Of a stretch of DNA of 64,000 nt, positions 44,792 through 59,280 are shown in pieces (positions within the stretch are counted from its first letter, which is position 1; each line of letters starts with the position of its first letter). This stretch comes from Iris pallida. Lineage: Eukaryota > Streptophyta > Magnoliopsida > Asparagales > Iridaceae. The notes below the pieces were generated by a model. That model ran no database searches, was not told the origin of the DNA, and worked only from the letters and a program-made list of their open reading frames with translations. The position numbers were made by a program, and so were the translations under genes. The DNA is taken from positions 33,287,734-33,351,733 of the forward strand of contig JANAVB010015600.1 of NCBI GenBank assembly GCA_029216955.1. The letters are read 5' to 3'.

Positions 44792-45531
44792 TGTAGCTTC
44801 CCTTCCCGAATTTTTGAAATATATTTTTATTTTTATTTTGATTTCAAATGGTGATTTTTAGATTTTTATAAATAATTATTTTGTTAATTATTACGGTAGA
44901 TGACTTTAGCCATGATTAGGAATTAGAGTATCAGACGCCTAGGAATCGTGGTACGAGTAGTGCAGTAGTGTGCCTTGACTAGTGTATTAGCCATGGTAGG
45001 AAAGACCGAGCCATAGAGACGTCCTAACTAGGAAAACCAAGCCAGGTAGTCATGCGGTATGTCTAGTGACATTCGTGTTGATGCATTTTGGGTATGATTG
45101 TGTGTCGTATTCCATTTTAGTGATCAAATGAGTATTCTTAAATATTTTTATTTAAATATTATAAATATTATTATTAGTTTGTATTCAATAATATTTGTAT
45201 AAAAAGGCCTTGGACATTTTCTGGGATTATTAGAGGGGACAAAATGGTATATACATCATCTTTGGTTTATTAAATTTTGTTGTTAGTATTATTACTATTA
45301 TTATTATTTTAATGAGGTTATATAATATTAATATTATTATATGGTTATTAATGTAATTTTTCGTGTATGCGAATATATTGTATAAATAAATATACTATAT
45401 AAACGTGTGTAATTGTATGTATAGGTAAAGGTATTAAATAAAGGTATACATGCATATATTTGGGGTATATATGAGTATGTGTATATATAGTATTATGTAT
45501 ATATATACATAAAATGTGTATATACGAATAC

Positions 45532-45775
<244 letters not shown>

Positions 45776-47464
45776 GTATATATGAGTATATACGTATATA
45801 TGAGTATATAAATATATATGCGTGTATATAGATATTATTTGGGTGATTACATACATACGTATACGTATATATACTAAATAGAAATAAAAGGAAATAAGAA
45901 AAAGAAAGAGTAAAGGAAGCAGTAGCAAACACAGCCCCCACAGCCCAGCGGGCCCCCAGGACCGAGCAAGCCCCCACATAGCAGAGCTAAAAATAACCCT
46001 CCCCAATTGAGACTCAGCAACAAGAGTCCCAAACCGATTTTTCCCGCGACCCAAACCCGAAGCCCGCTCGGGTTCAACAGCGTCAGTATAAAATACGACA
46101 GTTGGGATACGCTCGAAACCCTAACCCCTATGCAACCCCGACCTGGCGCGCCCCCACGCCACCAACCACGACCGGCGGACGACCGCCGGAACGTCGGCCA
46201 GGGCCACCGCGATCCCCGCACGCGCGTGAAAGAACGCGCAGAATCAACAATAGTTCAGCTGCAGGGGAGACAGCTTCGTGACGACGTATTATCGTGCACG
46301 CTCATCCTCGCGACGAACCGATTCTTTAGGTACGATCCCGACATGACCCCCTCAAAGCATGTTCTTTTACTTCATTCATAGATGCCTCCGATCGCTCGTA
46401 AAATCGACACAAAGTCGATCAAAACTCTGCCCAAAACAGAGTACGAAACCAGTCCAACGACCTTAGTTCACGGACGGTTTTCTCCCAACCCATGCACGAT
46501 TTCGAGATTTTGCTTAAAGAGATTCCTAGACAACATATTCCAGATCGAAACGCCACTGATAGAATTATTTTTGTGTTATTGTACAAGAAAATATTCATTG
46601 CTAAAAATCAGGAAAAACAGTTTTAGAAAACATAGAAATTCAATAAAACCATCCACACGACGTGCGTTCTGCCATTCTGGGCAACGTGGTCACGAACCGA
46701 AAGCATCGAAAGCTGCGTAACGGTTTTGTGGTCGTATGGGCTTTGGCGGAACTCAAATTGGTCGCGTGTGCGCGACGAATTCGATACGTATCCGTCGAAA
46801 TTCGCCGTATCGTGCACTTTGCAAATTTTCTAATTACTTTGTGCACGCTCGTCAGATCGAGACGAAACTTGTGCCAACAGGACCGTATTATTTTTCTGGT
46901 CCTGTATGCCAAGTTTGGTCCGATTCTGAGACAGTTGATAAAATTACCGTTTTGCGGGTCCCGCGGTTCTACTCAACGGGCGATTTTGTGCACGGCCCGT
47001 CGGAATCCAACTCTGGATATACGGTTGGGTTCGTATCAAAAAACTGGATTCGTAGACATGTAGTTTGACGACTTTAGAGACCGTTGACTCTGGCACGTTT
47101 TTCGGTACAAAGCGGGTCCAACGATAGACATCGTTTTGGCCCAAAATTATCGTTTTGCCCCTGTGTTCAGAATTGGACTTAAAGACAGGCAATCCTAGCT
47201 AATTTGACTACTCTGAGAACATTGGTAACGTTTATTTCAGCTTCCAGAGACTATTGTACGGGTTTTGACTATTGTGGCACATTGAGTGGTTCAGATTGTC
47301 GGTTTCACCAGCAGAGGACCACAGGCGAGTACAGTTTATTGTCTGCATTTCGATATTGATCTTTACTATATTTCATTGATTAGTCATTGTTTATGTGATT
47401 TTTATACTCTATTATAAATTATTGAGTCGGAAATGAGAAGTACCAAGGATGTGTGATCTGACCA

Positions 47465-47623
47465 TAGCCCGTGTTTATTTTCTGCAAGTAGACATTGTAG
47501 CCCGTGTTTATTTTCTGCAAGTAGTGTAGCCCGTGTTTATTTTCTGCAAGTAGTGTAGCCCGTGTTTATTTTCTGCAAGTAGACATTGTAGTCCGTGTTT
47601 ATTTTTCATGCAAGTAGACCTCG
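47465..47623 (+). repeat. Short tandem array in LTR-A (copy B)
   Basis: Same five TAGCCCGTGTTTATTTTCTG units as at 4512-4670; one substitution (TAGTCCGTG) in the last unit. Confidence 0.9.
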
Positions 47624-48136
47624 TAGACCGTGCAGTGTAGTACCCCAGACCGATCACATATCAAAGGTACTTCTAACAGTTGGGAAAAGTATTTTGTGTC
47701 TATTGGTTTTCCGTATTTACTGTTTATTTTCAAAACTCATGATTGATGTCTAACCTTTGTTTTATAGTCATTTTCTTTATTTAAAATTGTATTCAGTGGA
47801 TTGTGCTCGTTCCATTCCTTACTGGAAACCAACATTTTTAGGTTAGCCGTGGATTCACTTAGCTTGGGAAGTGACGGGAATACTTGCAGACAAAAGCCTA
47901 GAGACTAGCTAGATAGTTGAGTTGTAGTCATTCCATATTTGTACAAGTTTATATTTTTCTGCAAATGTAAAACTTGTGATTATTGTAAGTCAAATTAGTT
48001 TCTGTGAATGAGCATTGTATTATTTGTGATTTTTATCTTCATGGCCGTGACAGCGTTCTACCGCCGACACTGCGGCGTAGGCTGGCTTGGACACGCCTCG
48101 TATCCGTTTAAAAAAAAACGGGTGCGGGTCGTGACA

Positions 48137-49232
48137 CTACTTCACCATGTCGTACCATTTTACTCTCTCTCTCTTCCCCTCCCTCCGGCGCTCTCACTCT
48201 CTCCGGCGCTCTCACACTACTAATTTATATGTGTTTTAAGTCTGAGAACGGATGGCTCAGAACACAACCCAAAATTCATTCTAGCATACATTAGTGTGAA
48301 TCATCTATGTTCTGTACATATGGTGTAGTATATGTTCTTATCGTATCTAGTATCTGAAGAATGTAACAGAATCAAGATGAACTCAGATAATGTAATACTA
48401 AGACATCATCTACTACTATATAAGATATAGTGATAGACTTTCATATCATTATTGCCGAGCGATGAGGGTCGGAGGACAGTCAACTTTATCTACGGCTACA
48501 TAGTTTCTGCCTCGCCAATCGAATGGCTGCAGGAACTATGTCCTGATCACCATGTCGTACCATAGTTTCTGCCTCGCCAGTCGAATGGCTGCAGGGACTA
48601 TATGTACCTAATTAATCAAACTGAGTCCTGATCATCATCGTGGTGTTGTATGCTTGCAGCAGCAAATCAAGTTTTAGAGTCATTATAGGTCAATTAATCA
48701 AACTGAGTCAATCTATCTATTTCTAAATTGCAAGAGTCCACTTCTAGGATATGGGAGCCATATCCTAAATATCTAGGCTAAAATTAACTTGGTTAGGATA
48801 CTAGAGTGTCCTTACTATCTACCAAGCACTACATTAGTCTAGTTACACTAGCATTACCTATATTTCCTACCATGCCTACACTCACACATTACACTCCAAG
48901 CCGTCCGGCATGCCAATAGGCATGGTAGGTCTGCCTTCATTCCTCACTCTCTAAAGCACACATAAACATATGTATATCACAGTTAGATGTATAGATATAT
49001 ACATCTATATATAAGCACACAACTGATACACTCTAAGGGTCGATTTTCTAGGAAAAACTTCACTTATTCAGTGACTTTGGTGAAGCGAATGTCCCAAGGA
49101 TATTCTTAACCAAAAAAGGCAGATGAAGAACTCGTACTGTCCTTGACACAGTGAACATACACACCATGAACCCAAACTCCATATTTATATTTACTAATCC
49201 AAACACCACCAAACTAATAGATAACACCCAAT
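48137..49232. other. Unclassified non-coding stretch (copy B)
   Basis: Counterpart of 5184-6277, including the duplicated hairpin-like unit (about 48501-48605). No gene seen. Confidence 0.6.
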
Positions 49233-49284
49233 ATGGATAACACATTATTCAGCCAATATATAAACTCAGATAAATTTGAGAAGC

Positions 49285-49545
49285 AAAGCCCCCTGCCGCC
49301 TCCGACCAAAGCCCGCCGCCCCAAGCCCGTCGCCCAGCCCCCGACGCCCCCGCCCCAAGCCCGCCGCCCAGCCCACGACCAAAGCCCGCCGCCCCAAGCC
49401 CGCCGCCCAGCCCCCGATGCCCCAACCCAAAGCCCGCCGCCCAGCCCCCGCCATCCCCGCCCCTATCCCGCCGCCCCCCGCAGCCCCGCCACCCACAACC
49501 CCCCGTCCACCGCCGCCCCCCGCCGCCCCCGCTGCCCCTACGACA
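49285..49545 (+). repeat. GC-rich Pro-codon minisatellite (copy B)
   Basis: Same unit types as 6334-6640 but with fewer repeats; the block is about 45 bases shorter. The internal order of units also differs, consistent with replication slippage after duplication. A GA-rich block follows (49548-49670). Confidence 0.9.
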
Positions 49546-49727
49546 CCGCGAGAGAGAGAGAGAGATCGGGAGAGAGAGAGAGGGGATTACCTTCGGGAGA
49601 GAGAGGAGAGGACGCCGACGCCGATCATCGAAGTTGTGGGAGAGAGAGAGAGAGAGAGGAGAGAGAGTGAATTTGGGGGGAATATGAAAAGTTCCCTCCG
49701 TCGTTTCAATTTAAGTCTGGAACGTAT

Positions 49728-50075
49728 ATTTAGCGACGGACTAGCGACGGAATGTTATCCGTCGACCGTTATTCGCTCTTTTTGATGCTTGTCGACGGAA
49801 TATCCATCGCTACGTAGTCGAAGAACTGTCCCGCTAATTCTTCCCACAATTCCCGCCAAATAATCGACTGCATAGCGACGGATAAATATCCGTCGCTATA
49901 TCTCCGACGCCCTAGCGACGGATGAGCGACCTTTTCTTCCCTTAAAAATAAAATAAAAAATGTAACGGCTTGTCGTCGGTACTCCGTCGGCTAGTTGACA
50001 CAAAGTCGTCGCTATCGCCGACGGACAATATCCGTTGCTAATGTTTCGTCACTAAATTACTGTATTTTGGTAGTG
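49728..50075 (+). mobile_element. CACTA terminus with subterminal repeats (copy B, upstream of gene)
   Basis: Counterpart of 6823-7170, ending TGTATTTTGGTAGTG at 50075. Subterminal AGCGACGGA motifs are retained with occasional changes (for example TCCATCGCT near 49803). The Gly-rich exon again starts at the terminus. Confidence 0.8.
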
Positions 50076-52007
50076 GCTGGCCGTGGTCGTGCTGCTGGTG
50101 GTGGTCGTGGTGGTGGTGGTTGTGGTGGTCGTGGTCGTGGTCGTGGTGGTGCTGGTGGTCTTGGTCGCATTCAATCTTCCCGGGATGTGATCCCATCCAG
50201 CGAACCCAACCCGGAGAGTACCCCGGGCACAGACGCATCCCGCCGTCGATCGACAACTTCATCGAAGAACGAGTCCGGATCTGCTAGCGAATCCGTTCCG
50301 CTATCGGACCCACCAGCGGATCCACCAGTTACTGCACAGTGGGCCCCGGAGTACCCCCATACTCGATTCCATCCGGTTACTGGGGAGTACATGCGCGGAC
50401 CCGCGGATCCTCCGACGGCACCAGAGAGGCCGAGAGGCGAGTTCCGACGAGGGCTATGGCCCGCGGGGACCTCGTAAGTAAATTTAAGATAATTTATTAA
50501 ATTTCTTTCATTTTTTCAAGTTAATAATCCAGTCGTTGCTTCTTTGTAGGTTTTTTCCGTTTAATGTTGCCAAGGCTCTTGGAGAAATTATCCGGGCTAA
50601 CTTCCATGGTCCCTACCTCAACTTTTCGTCGGTGCCCCCAAACTTGAAGTACGTCTGACTCGACGAGTTGAGGGTATATATCTATATCTTCTGGTTAATT
50701 ATTAGTTACTCTTTAATCAATAATTTTTTAAATTACGTGATAATTGAATTTGTATGTTAGACGACGTTCTGGTGCCCCCTGTCCATCGCGAGGAAGCGAT
50801 CCACAGGACCTACAGAAGTGCTGCCTCGAAGAAGATACGAAATATGATTTATGACCTGAAAATGGGGCAGACGAGGCCGAATTGTATCCGACAGGACTAT
50901 TATGAGGAGCTCTTAGATATGATGGATACTCCTGCCTACAAGGAGAAATTGGAGAAGGCGAAGGCGAACCGACAGGCCATGGGGCTTCATACGGGGGGAT
51001 CAAGGCCCCACGCAGCGGCGCTTGCAGATCTGGTAAGATACCACAATTTTATTTCACTATCGAATTCGGTATTATTAATATACGGAGTTAATTAAATTCT
51101 ATGAAAAATTCGTATACAGACCTAACGGACGGTGGAGGAGAGAAGGGCACCAGAATCGGTCACCATGCACGATGTGTTCCAGCATAAGCACAAAAGGCGG
51201 AAGGACGGGACCTTTATCGACGATAGGGCCAAGGAGACCGATGTAAGTACTTATGTTTATGATATTTATGTTAGAATTAAAAGTATTCGGACTATAACTT
51301 AGATAAACCTAGGATTCACACTATAACTTTGTGAAACATATAATTTAGATTAGAACTTAGGTAAATCTTATAGTATAAACAGATTCATTTGATAGGCTGC
51401 GTATCGTGAGGCCCTTAGTCGGGCTCACTCAACTGCTGTCGAGGATGTCGGTGAAACGACGCCTGCCCGGACGTCCTCTTCTATGGCCGCTCGCAACAAC
51501 TTGTTCGTAGATACCGTCGACGGCTTTAAGAAAGGGCGCCTGTACGACGTTGGCTCCCTAGGGGAGTTGCACATGGAGACTCAGAGATTTCCACCGACAC
51601 CGCCTCCTCCCGCGGTCCCGGCAGACGATGATGTGAGGTCGCAGCTTGCGCAGCTGCACGAGGCGGTGTCGTCCTTACGGGACCAAATAGCCACGTACTT
51701 TTCGCCTCCGTTTGCTGCTGGTGCCGGTCCGTCTGCTACTGGTGTCGGCCCATCGGCTGCTGGTGCCGGTCCGTCGACTGCTGGTGCCAGTCCTTCTTCC
51801 GTCGGCCATCTTTCTTTCAGCCCTGCTGCCCCTTTCGTACCGTCTCCGACTATGACGGCACTCCTTGATCTCATGTTGCCAGAGCAGCTACGCCTACTTC
51901 CGGGCAGTGTCTTCGACGGATTACTGCCGTACCTAGTGGAGGAGTATTATCGTCGATCGCAGGAGGGATTACCACCACCGGATAAACGAACTCCTCCTCC
52001 TCCTTGA
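50074..52007 (+). pseudogene. Transposase_24-like gene, copy B, five exons
   Basis: Same exon layout as 7169-9108: exon 1 ends at 50473 with GTAAGT, exon 3 is 50761-51032, and the last exon ends with the stop at 52005-52007. Exon 1 is 12 bases longer (one more Gly/Arg repeat step), and the last exon is 18 bases shorter in the Ala/Gly/Pro/Ser repeat. The TGA at the expected Trp (50656-50658) and the exon 4 start problem are shared with copy A, so inactivation predates the duplication. Motifs are those of the En/Spm TNPA-type family. Confidence 0.75.
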
Positions 52008-52433
52008 AGTATTGTATAAGAATATTTGGAATATTTGTGGTAATTTTGGAATATTTGTGGGATATTTGGAATATTTGGAATATTTGGTGTCTATTTTATA
52101 TTGGTTTGGTGTAAACCCCCTAAATTTCTACTTAAAATTTTTTTTATATAATTGAGTATTTCAAATTTTTACTTGGTATTTGTACGTCGCATAGTCGTAT
52201 TACACGTCGCGTATGAACTCAATAATTTTATATGCCTCGTCGAGTGCGAATATGTGCGAGGTACATATTTTGTAAAAATATTTTATTTTTAAAAAGCTTA
52301 AATTTTCAAATAATAAATAATAAATATTTATTTTCGATTACTTAAAGTTGTAAAATGCGACACATTGGAAATTTCCAAAACTATTTTAGAAAACTATGTT
52401 TCATTGCATATGAGGGACATAAATTTAGATTTC

Positions 52434-52505
<72 letters not shown>
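52434..52505. repeat. (TA)n expansion in the solo LTR (copy B)
   Basis: About 36 TA units with one TACATA interruption. The same site in copy A (about 9535-9554) has about nine. Confidence 0.95.
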
Positions 52506-52508
<3 letters not shown>

Positions 52509-54055
52509 TCTATTTTCGAAATTAATTAATATTAATATTTTATTAATCAAAAAGATATTTAAAAATAATTATTATTTTCGAAATTATTATTATTGGTATT
52601 TATGGAAAGTATAATTGAAAATTTGTGTGGCCATTTTAAAGCTTGATTTAATTTTATGGTTTTAATTTAAAAAGTTTAAAGGTAGAATTTATATTTGAGT
52701 TTAGATTATCTACGTTTAAATTAGAATTTAATTTAGATTCGATTTTTGAATTATTTAAATGGGGTTTAAACAAACCCAAGCCTTATCCAACTGGAATTCC
52801 TACATCCTATAAATAGGCAGGTACTCCTCCAATTTTCACACCACAATCACAATGTGCATCGTGTCGATGTCCTCCTTTCCCTTTCCACTATATTTTTACA
52901 GATACATTATTTTCTGACCCAAGGCCGACAATCCGACCCTCCACTCCCGTCGTGTCGAACACCCTCGACACAACGCAACCCATCCCCGACACAAATTCTT
53001 CCTATCCCAACCCTAAAAACCTACTACTGCCACAACCACCTCCATCGACTCCATCCCCTCCAACCAACCACCACCTTCTACTCCTCCTCCCGGACACCAC
53101 CTATCGCGCAACCATCCACAGCAGCCACCGCCGTGGCACACCCGCCACCACGGCAGCCAACACCACCATCACCATCCTGCCATCACCGGCGTAGCACCAA
53201 CCACTCTCTCCATCTACAATACCCCGCTTACAGCCGTCACCGCCAACCCGTGGGTCTCCGGCAACCCAGCCAGCGACACACCGCCGCTACCACCAATTTT
53301 CCCAATCTCCGTCGACACCGTCCCCAAAAATCCACAATAAAGAAGAAGTAGAGGTGAGAACCCTCACCAGGCCGCCGGCTCCCGACACCAGCCGCCCATG
53401 CTCCGTCGGTCGAACCACACCGGCGAGCTAATCTCCACCAAGCCCAGGCGCCGGAGTCCTCCGTCGAGCACTGCATCCGCTCCGCTCCCGCCGCCCGGGG
53501 GCAGCGCCGACCGCCGACTCTCCCCTCCGCACCGCTCCTCCCGACTGCCAAGCTGCCGCACCTCTAATTGTTCTCCGTGCGCCACCCCATCTCGGCGAGC
53601 GCCGACGAACCGTTGGCACAATCCCCACCAAGCACGCCCGGACCACACCGTCGAAACCCCTTTTCCACCGGAGACGCCGCCCGATCTGGATCGTCGCCTC
53701 CTTCCGCCATGTCTGCCCGTCGTGCGTCCTTCCGGCGAACCAACCTACACCGACGACTCCCTCGGTGAGATCGACCATCTCGATCCGTCGCCGCCTCTCT
53801 GCCTCTCCACCTCTCCGCCTCGGCGGTCCCCTCGCGCTGCAGGACGCGACCGCCGCATCCGTACCGTCGGGCCAGCCATGGCCGTCCAGCCACGGAGAAC
53901 CACCCGCCATGCCGGAGCATCCCAGCCCCCTTCGCCGGCGTCAGCACCGAGCGAGAGCCCCCGCGCGCGACCCTAGGTAACTCCTCACCTTTCCTTTCCT
54001 TCTTCTTTAATTCTTTAGGAAATAACTTTTCTTTAGGAACAACAGATGGTTATGT

Positions 54056-54056
54056 A

Positions 54057-54115
<59 letters not shown>
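54056..54115. repeat. (ATT)n microsatellite in the solo LTR (copy B)
   Basis: About 19 ATT units, longer than the equivalent 11105-11141 in copy A. Confidence 0.95.
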
Positions 54116-55868
54116 TCAACATTATTATTATTATTCTTATACATTACTGTTATTATTTAATAATTTATTATTATTATTATTTATTTCTATCAGAATTATT
54201 ATTACCCTTATAATTTGTTGTGTTAATAAATTTATTAATTGCAGTATTAATTTAGAAGCATACAATCGTTATTTAGCTAATTTCAAAAATCTAATATATA
54301 TTATTGGTGTCATATTAAGTAAAGCTTTTGATGAAAATATTAAAGTATTATTTTTATTTAAATTATTTCCGGCACTTTCGAGTATGAATTACCTAAGAGT
54401 ACTTTGATTAATAAAAATATATATTTCAAACTTAAATTATTATTTTGACAAAAATTAGAGTTTTGCCATAAAAAGATTTTTGGATTTCAAGTATTTAATT
54501 AAAACTAAATAAAACTCTATTTTCAAGAATCTAAATAATAATAGTTTTGTAAAATTTTGTATATAATGATTGCCTACCCAATTCTCTTCGAATTATCTCC
54601 ATTTCTCACGACTAATCGTGTGTCCTACTTTCTCGTGACTTCGAACCCCTACATACTGGCCTTGGCAATTGGACAGAACATGACTTGTCGGATTATCGCA
54701 CCACACCAGGCAAGACACCTTGCCTTTACTGTTTAAATTCTTACTCAATATCATGTATGCTTTTTCTTTATGTTGTTCTTTCAAAATTATATATAAATGT
54801 AAATTATTATATTTTATGCAATTGGCTTAGAGTTAAGGGACCACCGTATGTGCATCTCATAAACTGTCACGATGTACCACGGATTGTGTGTGAGTGGTGA
54901 GTCGCATATAGCTTCGGACTTGCGTACCGACCGTACATCGGTGCGTACAAGCCGTGCGTTAGGATATAACTGTCAATAGATTGTGTAGAAGACTTAGCGG
55001 TTATTAAGGATTAAACAGTGTCGTGGAGACGACACATGTATAGTATCATTGGAGGGAGGGGACAGTTATTAGCGTAGGGGCTACATTTTATTTTTACACA
55101 CATTTTGGGCCGAGGGTGACTCTTATGAGCACTACCTTCTATCCAAGGCCGATAGTGACTCGGATGAGCGCTACTTACTGCCACTCTTTATTTACTCTGC
55201 TGAGCCTACAGTCCCTGGGTAGAACGTTGTCCTCAAAGTGCATATCACCTAGAATGGTTAGGAACCTTTACTCATGCATCATTTTCTGTTGAGCTTTATT
55301 TATTCAGTTTATCGGCATGATATTATGTGTCTTGTTATGTCCCTCTGAGGACCTGGTGATCTCTTCAGGTGTGTTTCATGATTTCTTGCAGGTGCTCTAG
55401 CTAAGGCCATGTTTTCCTTCCTTCGTGATGATTGCTCTTGGATTCGCCATTGCTCTCGCTTGCTAAATTCTTCCTTGTATATTTTCCATATTTAAATTAG
55501 TTGGTAGTGGATTTGTCTCCGCCCAACTATTGTGTACATGACAAACTCAAAGTTGCTTTTATATCATTATTTATCTTCGTGGATGAGATTTAGTGTCTTG
55601 GCTTTCTACATTTACAGCTTATGTATATATACGAGTCGTATATTTACTCGTATATCTACAGCTGGCATGATACGTATCTAGTCCCAAGTATTTTGGGACT
55701 GGGGCGTTACATTTGGGTTATGCATATTTGTGATTATATATTGGTCTATGTGATTCTTGGATAATTGGTGTGCATTAAATTCGTATGTGATTTATAATGG
55801 ATTATATATTGGTCTCAGTGATTGTATATTGTGATTATATATTGATCCGATGTTCGGATGTTGTTTGA

Positions 55869-56572
55869 ACAGGGAAATCCGTCGCTAACTGGAGAATTGG
55901 AAATATTTTCAGTTAGCGACGGATCATCGACGGCCTGTCGACGAAATATTCTGTATGGCGACGACTTGCCGACGGAATATCCGTCGGCAAGGTTCTGGTG
56001 GTATGAACATGTACAGAATGTTAGCGACGGATATTCCGTCAGGGATCCGTCGCCATGGTCGACGGATTAGCGTCGGAATATCCGTCGCCATGGTTCTGGA
56101 AATACAAAGTTCGACGGATTCACGTCGGAATATCCGTCGCCAAGGTACGGGAAATGCTTGACATTTTCAGAACAAGGTCGACGAATTATCCGTCAGGGAT
56201 CCGTCGCTAATCTGTCCTTATTTAGCGACGGCGGTCGACGAAATAGTGACGGAACGATACCCTCTGATACACTGTTACGACAGTTTACCGACGGACTATC
56301 CGTCGTGAAGCTTCTATACAATTCTATACTAACTACTTGAATTCGACGACAGACCGTCGGCAAGTTGTCGCTAATGCAACGAATAATGACGACAGAAAGT
56401 CGTTGCCATTCCGTCGCTTGACGACTACTTTGCGACGGATCTATATTAGCGACGACCTGATTGCCGACAGATTTTTTTTGACCAAAATCCGTCAGTAATC
56501 CGTCGCTAATACATAGTAGCGATGGATGGGCGACGGATCTGGCCATCGCTAAAGCCAGATATTTTGGTAGTG
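55869..56572 (+). mobile_element. 3' subterminal region and right terminus of CACTA (copy B)
   Basis: Counterpart of 12895-13597, ending ATATTTTGGTAGTG at 56572. Motif array retained with point changes (for example AGCGATGGATGG and GGCCATCGCT near the end), some at CpG sites. Confidence 0.85.
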
Positions 56573-57080
56573 CCTGCGATCCTAGCGATTCAAGCTTCTG
56601 TTGCTTCCACTTCGGACACTACTAATGAGAAGGACCACGCCAATTTATCTCGGCCCATTGGTCGTATTTGTGCTCACCAGAGGAGGAAAAAAGAAACACC
56701 GTGGAAAAGCCGGGCAACGAACAACCGGTCGCGGAAGGCAGGGACTATCTTCTCCCTAGCATTCCTGAAGATGGTCAACACTCTCCCACAGAACAAGTGA
56801 TCGACAATGAGGCTCCCGACGACAACATCATTCTTGCTAACTATTGGGCATTATTAGAGGCTCCTGAAGACGGCCCCTCCGAGCCAATCCTAGACTCAAC
56901 ACACCATCCTCTGCCCCTGGATCTTCCAAGAGCTCTCAACACAAACCAACATCCTTCTCCCACGACCAAAGCTCCAAACAATTCTTCTCTTCCCCTCCTC
57001 CCCCTCCTCCTCCACCACCACCTTTCCTGTAACGCAACAAGAAGAAGAGAGGCCAGGATATAGCCAAGTCAAGGCTGCCG
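56573..57080 (+). pseudogene. L1-type LINE ORF1 C-terminal remnant (copy B)
   Basis: Counterpart of 13598-14172. A one-base shortening in the CTCCCCCTCCTCC run (about 57000) and a TGTAACG change shift the proline-rich tail out of frame, so the overlap with ORF2 seen in copy A is lost. Confidence 0.5.
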
Positions 57081-57117
57081 ATTAGTACTTCACCGAAGAC
57101 GAACCCCCACCAATGCG

Positions 57118-59280
57118 ATGAAGAACTACTTGTTCTGGAATTTTAGGGGGATCGCAGAGCGTAACATTGTAGATAGAATCAAACTTCTTACAAAGATGCA
57201 TCGGATATCGATCCTGGCCATCATTAAGGCTAAGGTTTCAGAGCAACAAATCAACAAGTACAGAATTTTGCTTGGCTTCCATCAAGCATTTGGCAACGGT
57301 AAGGACATATAGATCTTTGTTAGGAAGGAGGCATCTGCTTCGCTGATTTCCGCCTCGACACAAGAGGTCACCATTGTTGTTAATTATTCTTCCTCCACGG
57401 TTTTCGTCTCGGCGGTTCATGGCCACGTGAAGAAAGCTCAACGACGAGAATTGTGGGACTCTTTTCTGGCTTTAAACTTGCAGGACAAACCTTGGATCGT
57501 CGACGGGGATTTCAACGCTATTTGTGATCCAGCTGAACAAAATGGGGGGCTCCCGGCGGAAGGAGGTTCGATATTTGAATTTAATCAATTTATCCTCGAT
57601 GCCTTTCTATCTCAGGTCAATTACTCCGGGCTATCCCATACTTGGTCCAACAAACTTCATGGCATCAACAAGCTGGTATCGAGGCTAGACAGGGTATTGG
57701 CGAATCACCATTGGCTCAGTCGGAGGAGTAGTAACCACGTCACCCATCTTGGTAGAATGGAGTCGGACCACTGTCCACTTCTACTGCAATTTTCTCCTAG
57801 TGTCATTCTTCGCCAAAGAACATTCAAATTCTTAAATTTTTGGACTAAGCATCCAGATTTTCTCGCCATCATCCAGAGCGCTTGGCAGGTGGATAAACAC
57901 ATTAATCCGTTGATTAGAATTGTCAACAAGCTGCACGACACAAGCCGGACTCTTGCAATTTGGAGTCGTCGTGCCTTTGGAGACATTTTCAAGATAGCAC
58001 GGGATGCAGAGTCTGCCACGGCCAGAGCAGAGAAATCTTTAGAGAGCTCTCCCTCCTTTGCTAACAAGCAGTTGCTTCATGCGGCTCAGGAAGATCTTCA
58101 CCGCACCCTGCAAATTGAATCGAAGTTTTGGCGACAAAAGGCTAGATTCCGGTGGGTTGTCGATGGTGATCGCAATACTAGTTTTTTCCATACTTGTGTT
58201 CAGAACACTCGAGCAAAGCTCACGACCAATCAGGTGATGGACCACTCGGGGAGGATCCTTACTTCTTCTACAAAAATAAGAAAGGCGGTCGGTACCTATT
58301 TTGAAGGCCTCTTCACAAAAGCCCCGGTCAGAGCTGATCCAGATCTCCTGGCATGTGTTCCGCGGTTGGTCTCAGAAGAAGACAATGAAGCTATGGGCTC
58401 TCCCAACTCTGAAGCCGAACTATGGGATGCGCTCAACGCTCAAGATCCTGATAGTGCCGCCGGGCCAGACGGATTCAACGGTCGATTCTTCCGCACTGCT
58501 TGGAGGATCATTAAAGACGACGTGGTTGAGGCGGAAAATGCCTTCATCGAGGGACTTCACTTCCCTAAGGCTATTGCTAGCACGCTCCTCGTACTGATTC
58601 CCAAGAATGCCAATCCGATTAGCTTTTCAGGCTACAGACCCATTAGCATGGGCGGATCCAGCCTATAGGTGGGGTGGGTTGGAGCCCACCCCAAACAAAA
58701 ATTTTGGCTCTTTTTCCCCTTATTTTCTTTTATTTTTTTGATTTTTTATATGGGTTAGCACACCCATAATCCATCCGAATCTGCTATAGCCCATCCCATC
58801 TTCAGTTTCTGGATCCGCCCCTGCCCATTAGCCTTTGTTCTTTCTTTTACAGGTTGATTTCCAAAGTGTTATCTTCCTGTATGGCTTCGTTACTCCCGAA
58901 GTTGATTTCGGAGGAACAAAGCAGGTTTCTGAACAACAGGAACATCATAGAAAATATCCTTCTGGTGCAGGAGCTGATCTCTGGCATTAATGAACCTAAC
59001 GGGGGGGCAACATTGCGATCAAGCTCGATATGGAAAAGGCTTACGATCGCCTGGATTGGCAACATCTTATTTGGGTGCTCAGGCACATGGAATTCTAAGA
59101 AAGGATGATCAACATTCTTTGGAGGGTCGTCAGCGACGTCTAGCTTTCTCAGGTCATCAACGGAGAGGCTACGATGGCCTTCAAATCGTCTCGGGGTGTC
59201 CGTCAAGGAGATCCCCTATCTCCTTGCCTTTTCATTCTTGCGACGGAGATGCTCAGTCGCAACTTGGTGGAGTTGAGTAA
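57118..59280 (+). pseudogene. L1-type LINE ORF2, truncated (copy B)
   Basis: Counterpart of 14144-16308. TAG at 57310-57312 is shared with copy A. The frame is then open from 57427 to 58668 because the copy A TGA is CGA (Arg) here, giving a continuous endonuclease C-terminal part through the start of RT (DFNAI, RLDRVLANHHW, SDHCPLLLQF, GPDGFNGRFF, GYRPIS). It is closed by the same hAT MITE. A seven-G run at 59001-59007 (nine in copy A) shifts the frame the other way, and TAA occurs at 59096-59098. RT motifs KLDMEKAYDRLDW and [14 protein letters not shown] are still readable in pieces. Confidence 0.9.
58647..58823. mobile_element. hAT-type MITE in the LINE RT (copy B)
   Basis: 177 bp with the same CATGGGCGGATCCAG / CTGGATCCGCCCCTG ends and CCCATTAG duplications (58639-58646, 58824-58831). 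Same insertion as in copy A, hence older than the duplication. Confidence 0.92.

Larger units (their letters stand above)
52110..55711 (+). mobile_element. Solo LTR of a gypsy element (copy B)
   Basis: It runs TGTAAACCCCC...GGGGCGTTACA, 3602 bp, with TTTGG duplications at 52105-52109 and 55712-55716, identical to copy A. Length exceeds copy A mainly through a (TA)n run (52434-52505, where copy A has about nine units) and a longer (ATT)n run (54056-54115). Confidence 0.9.
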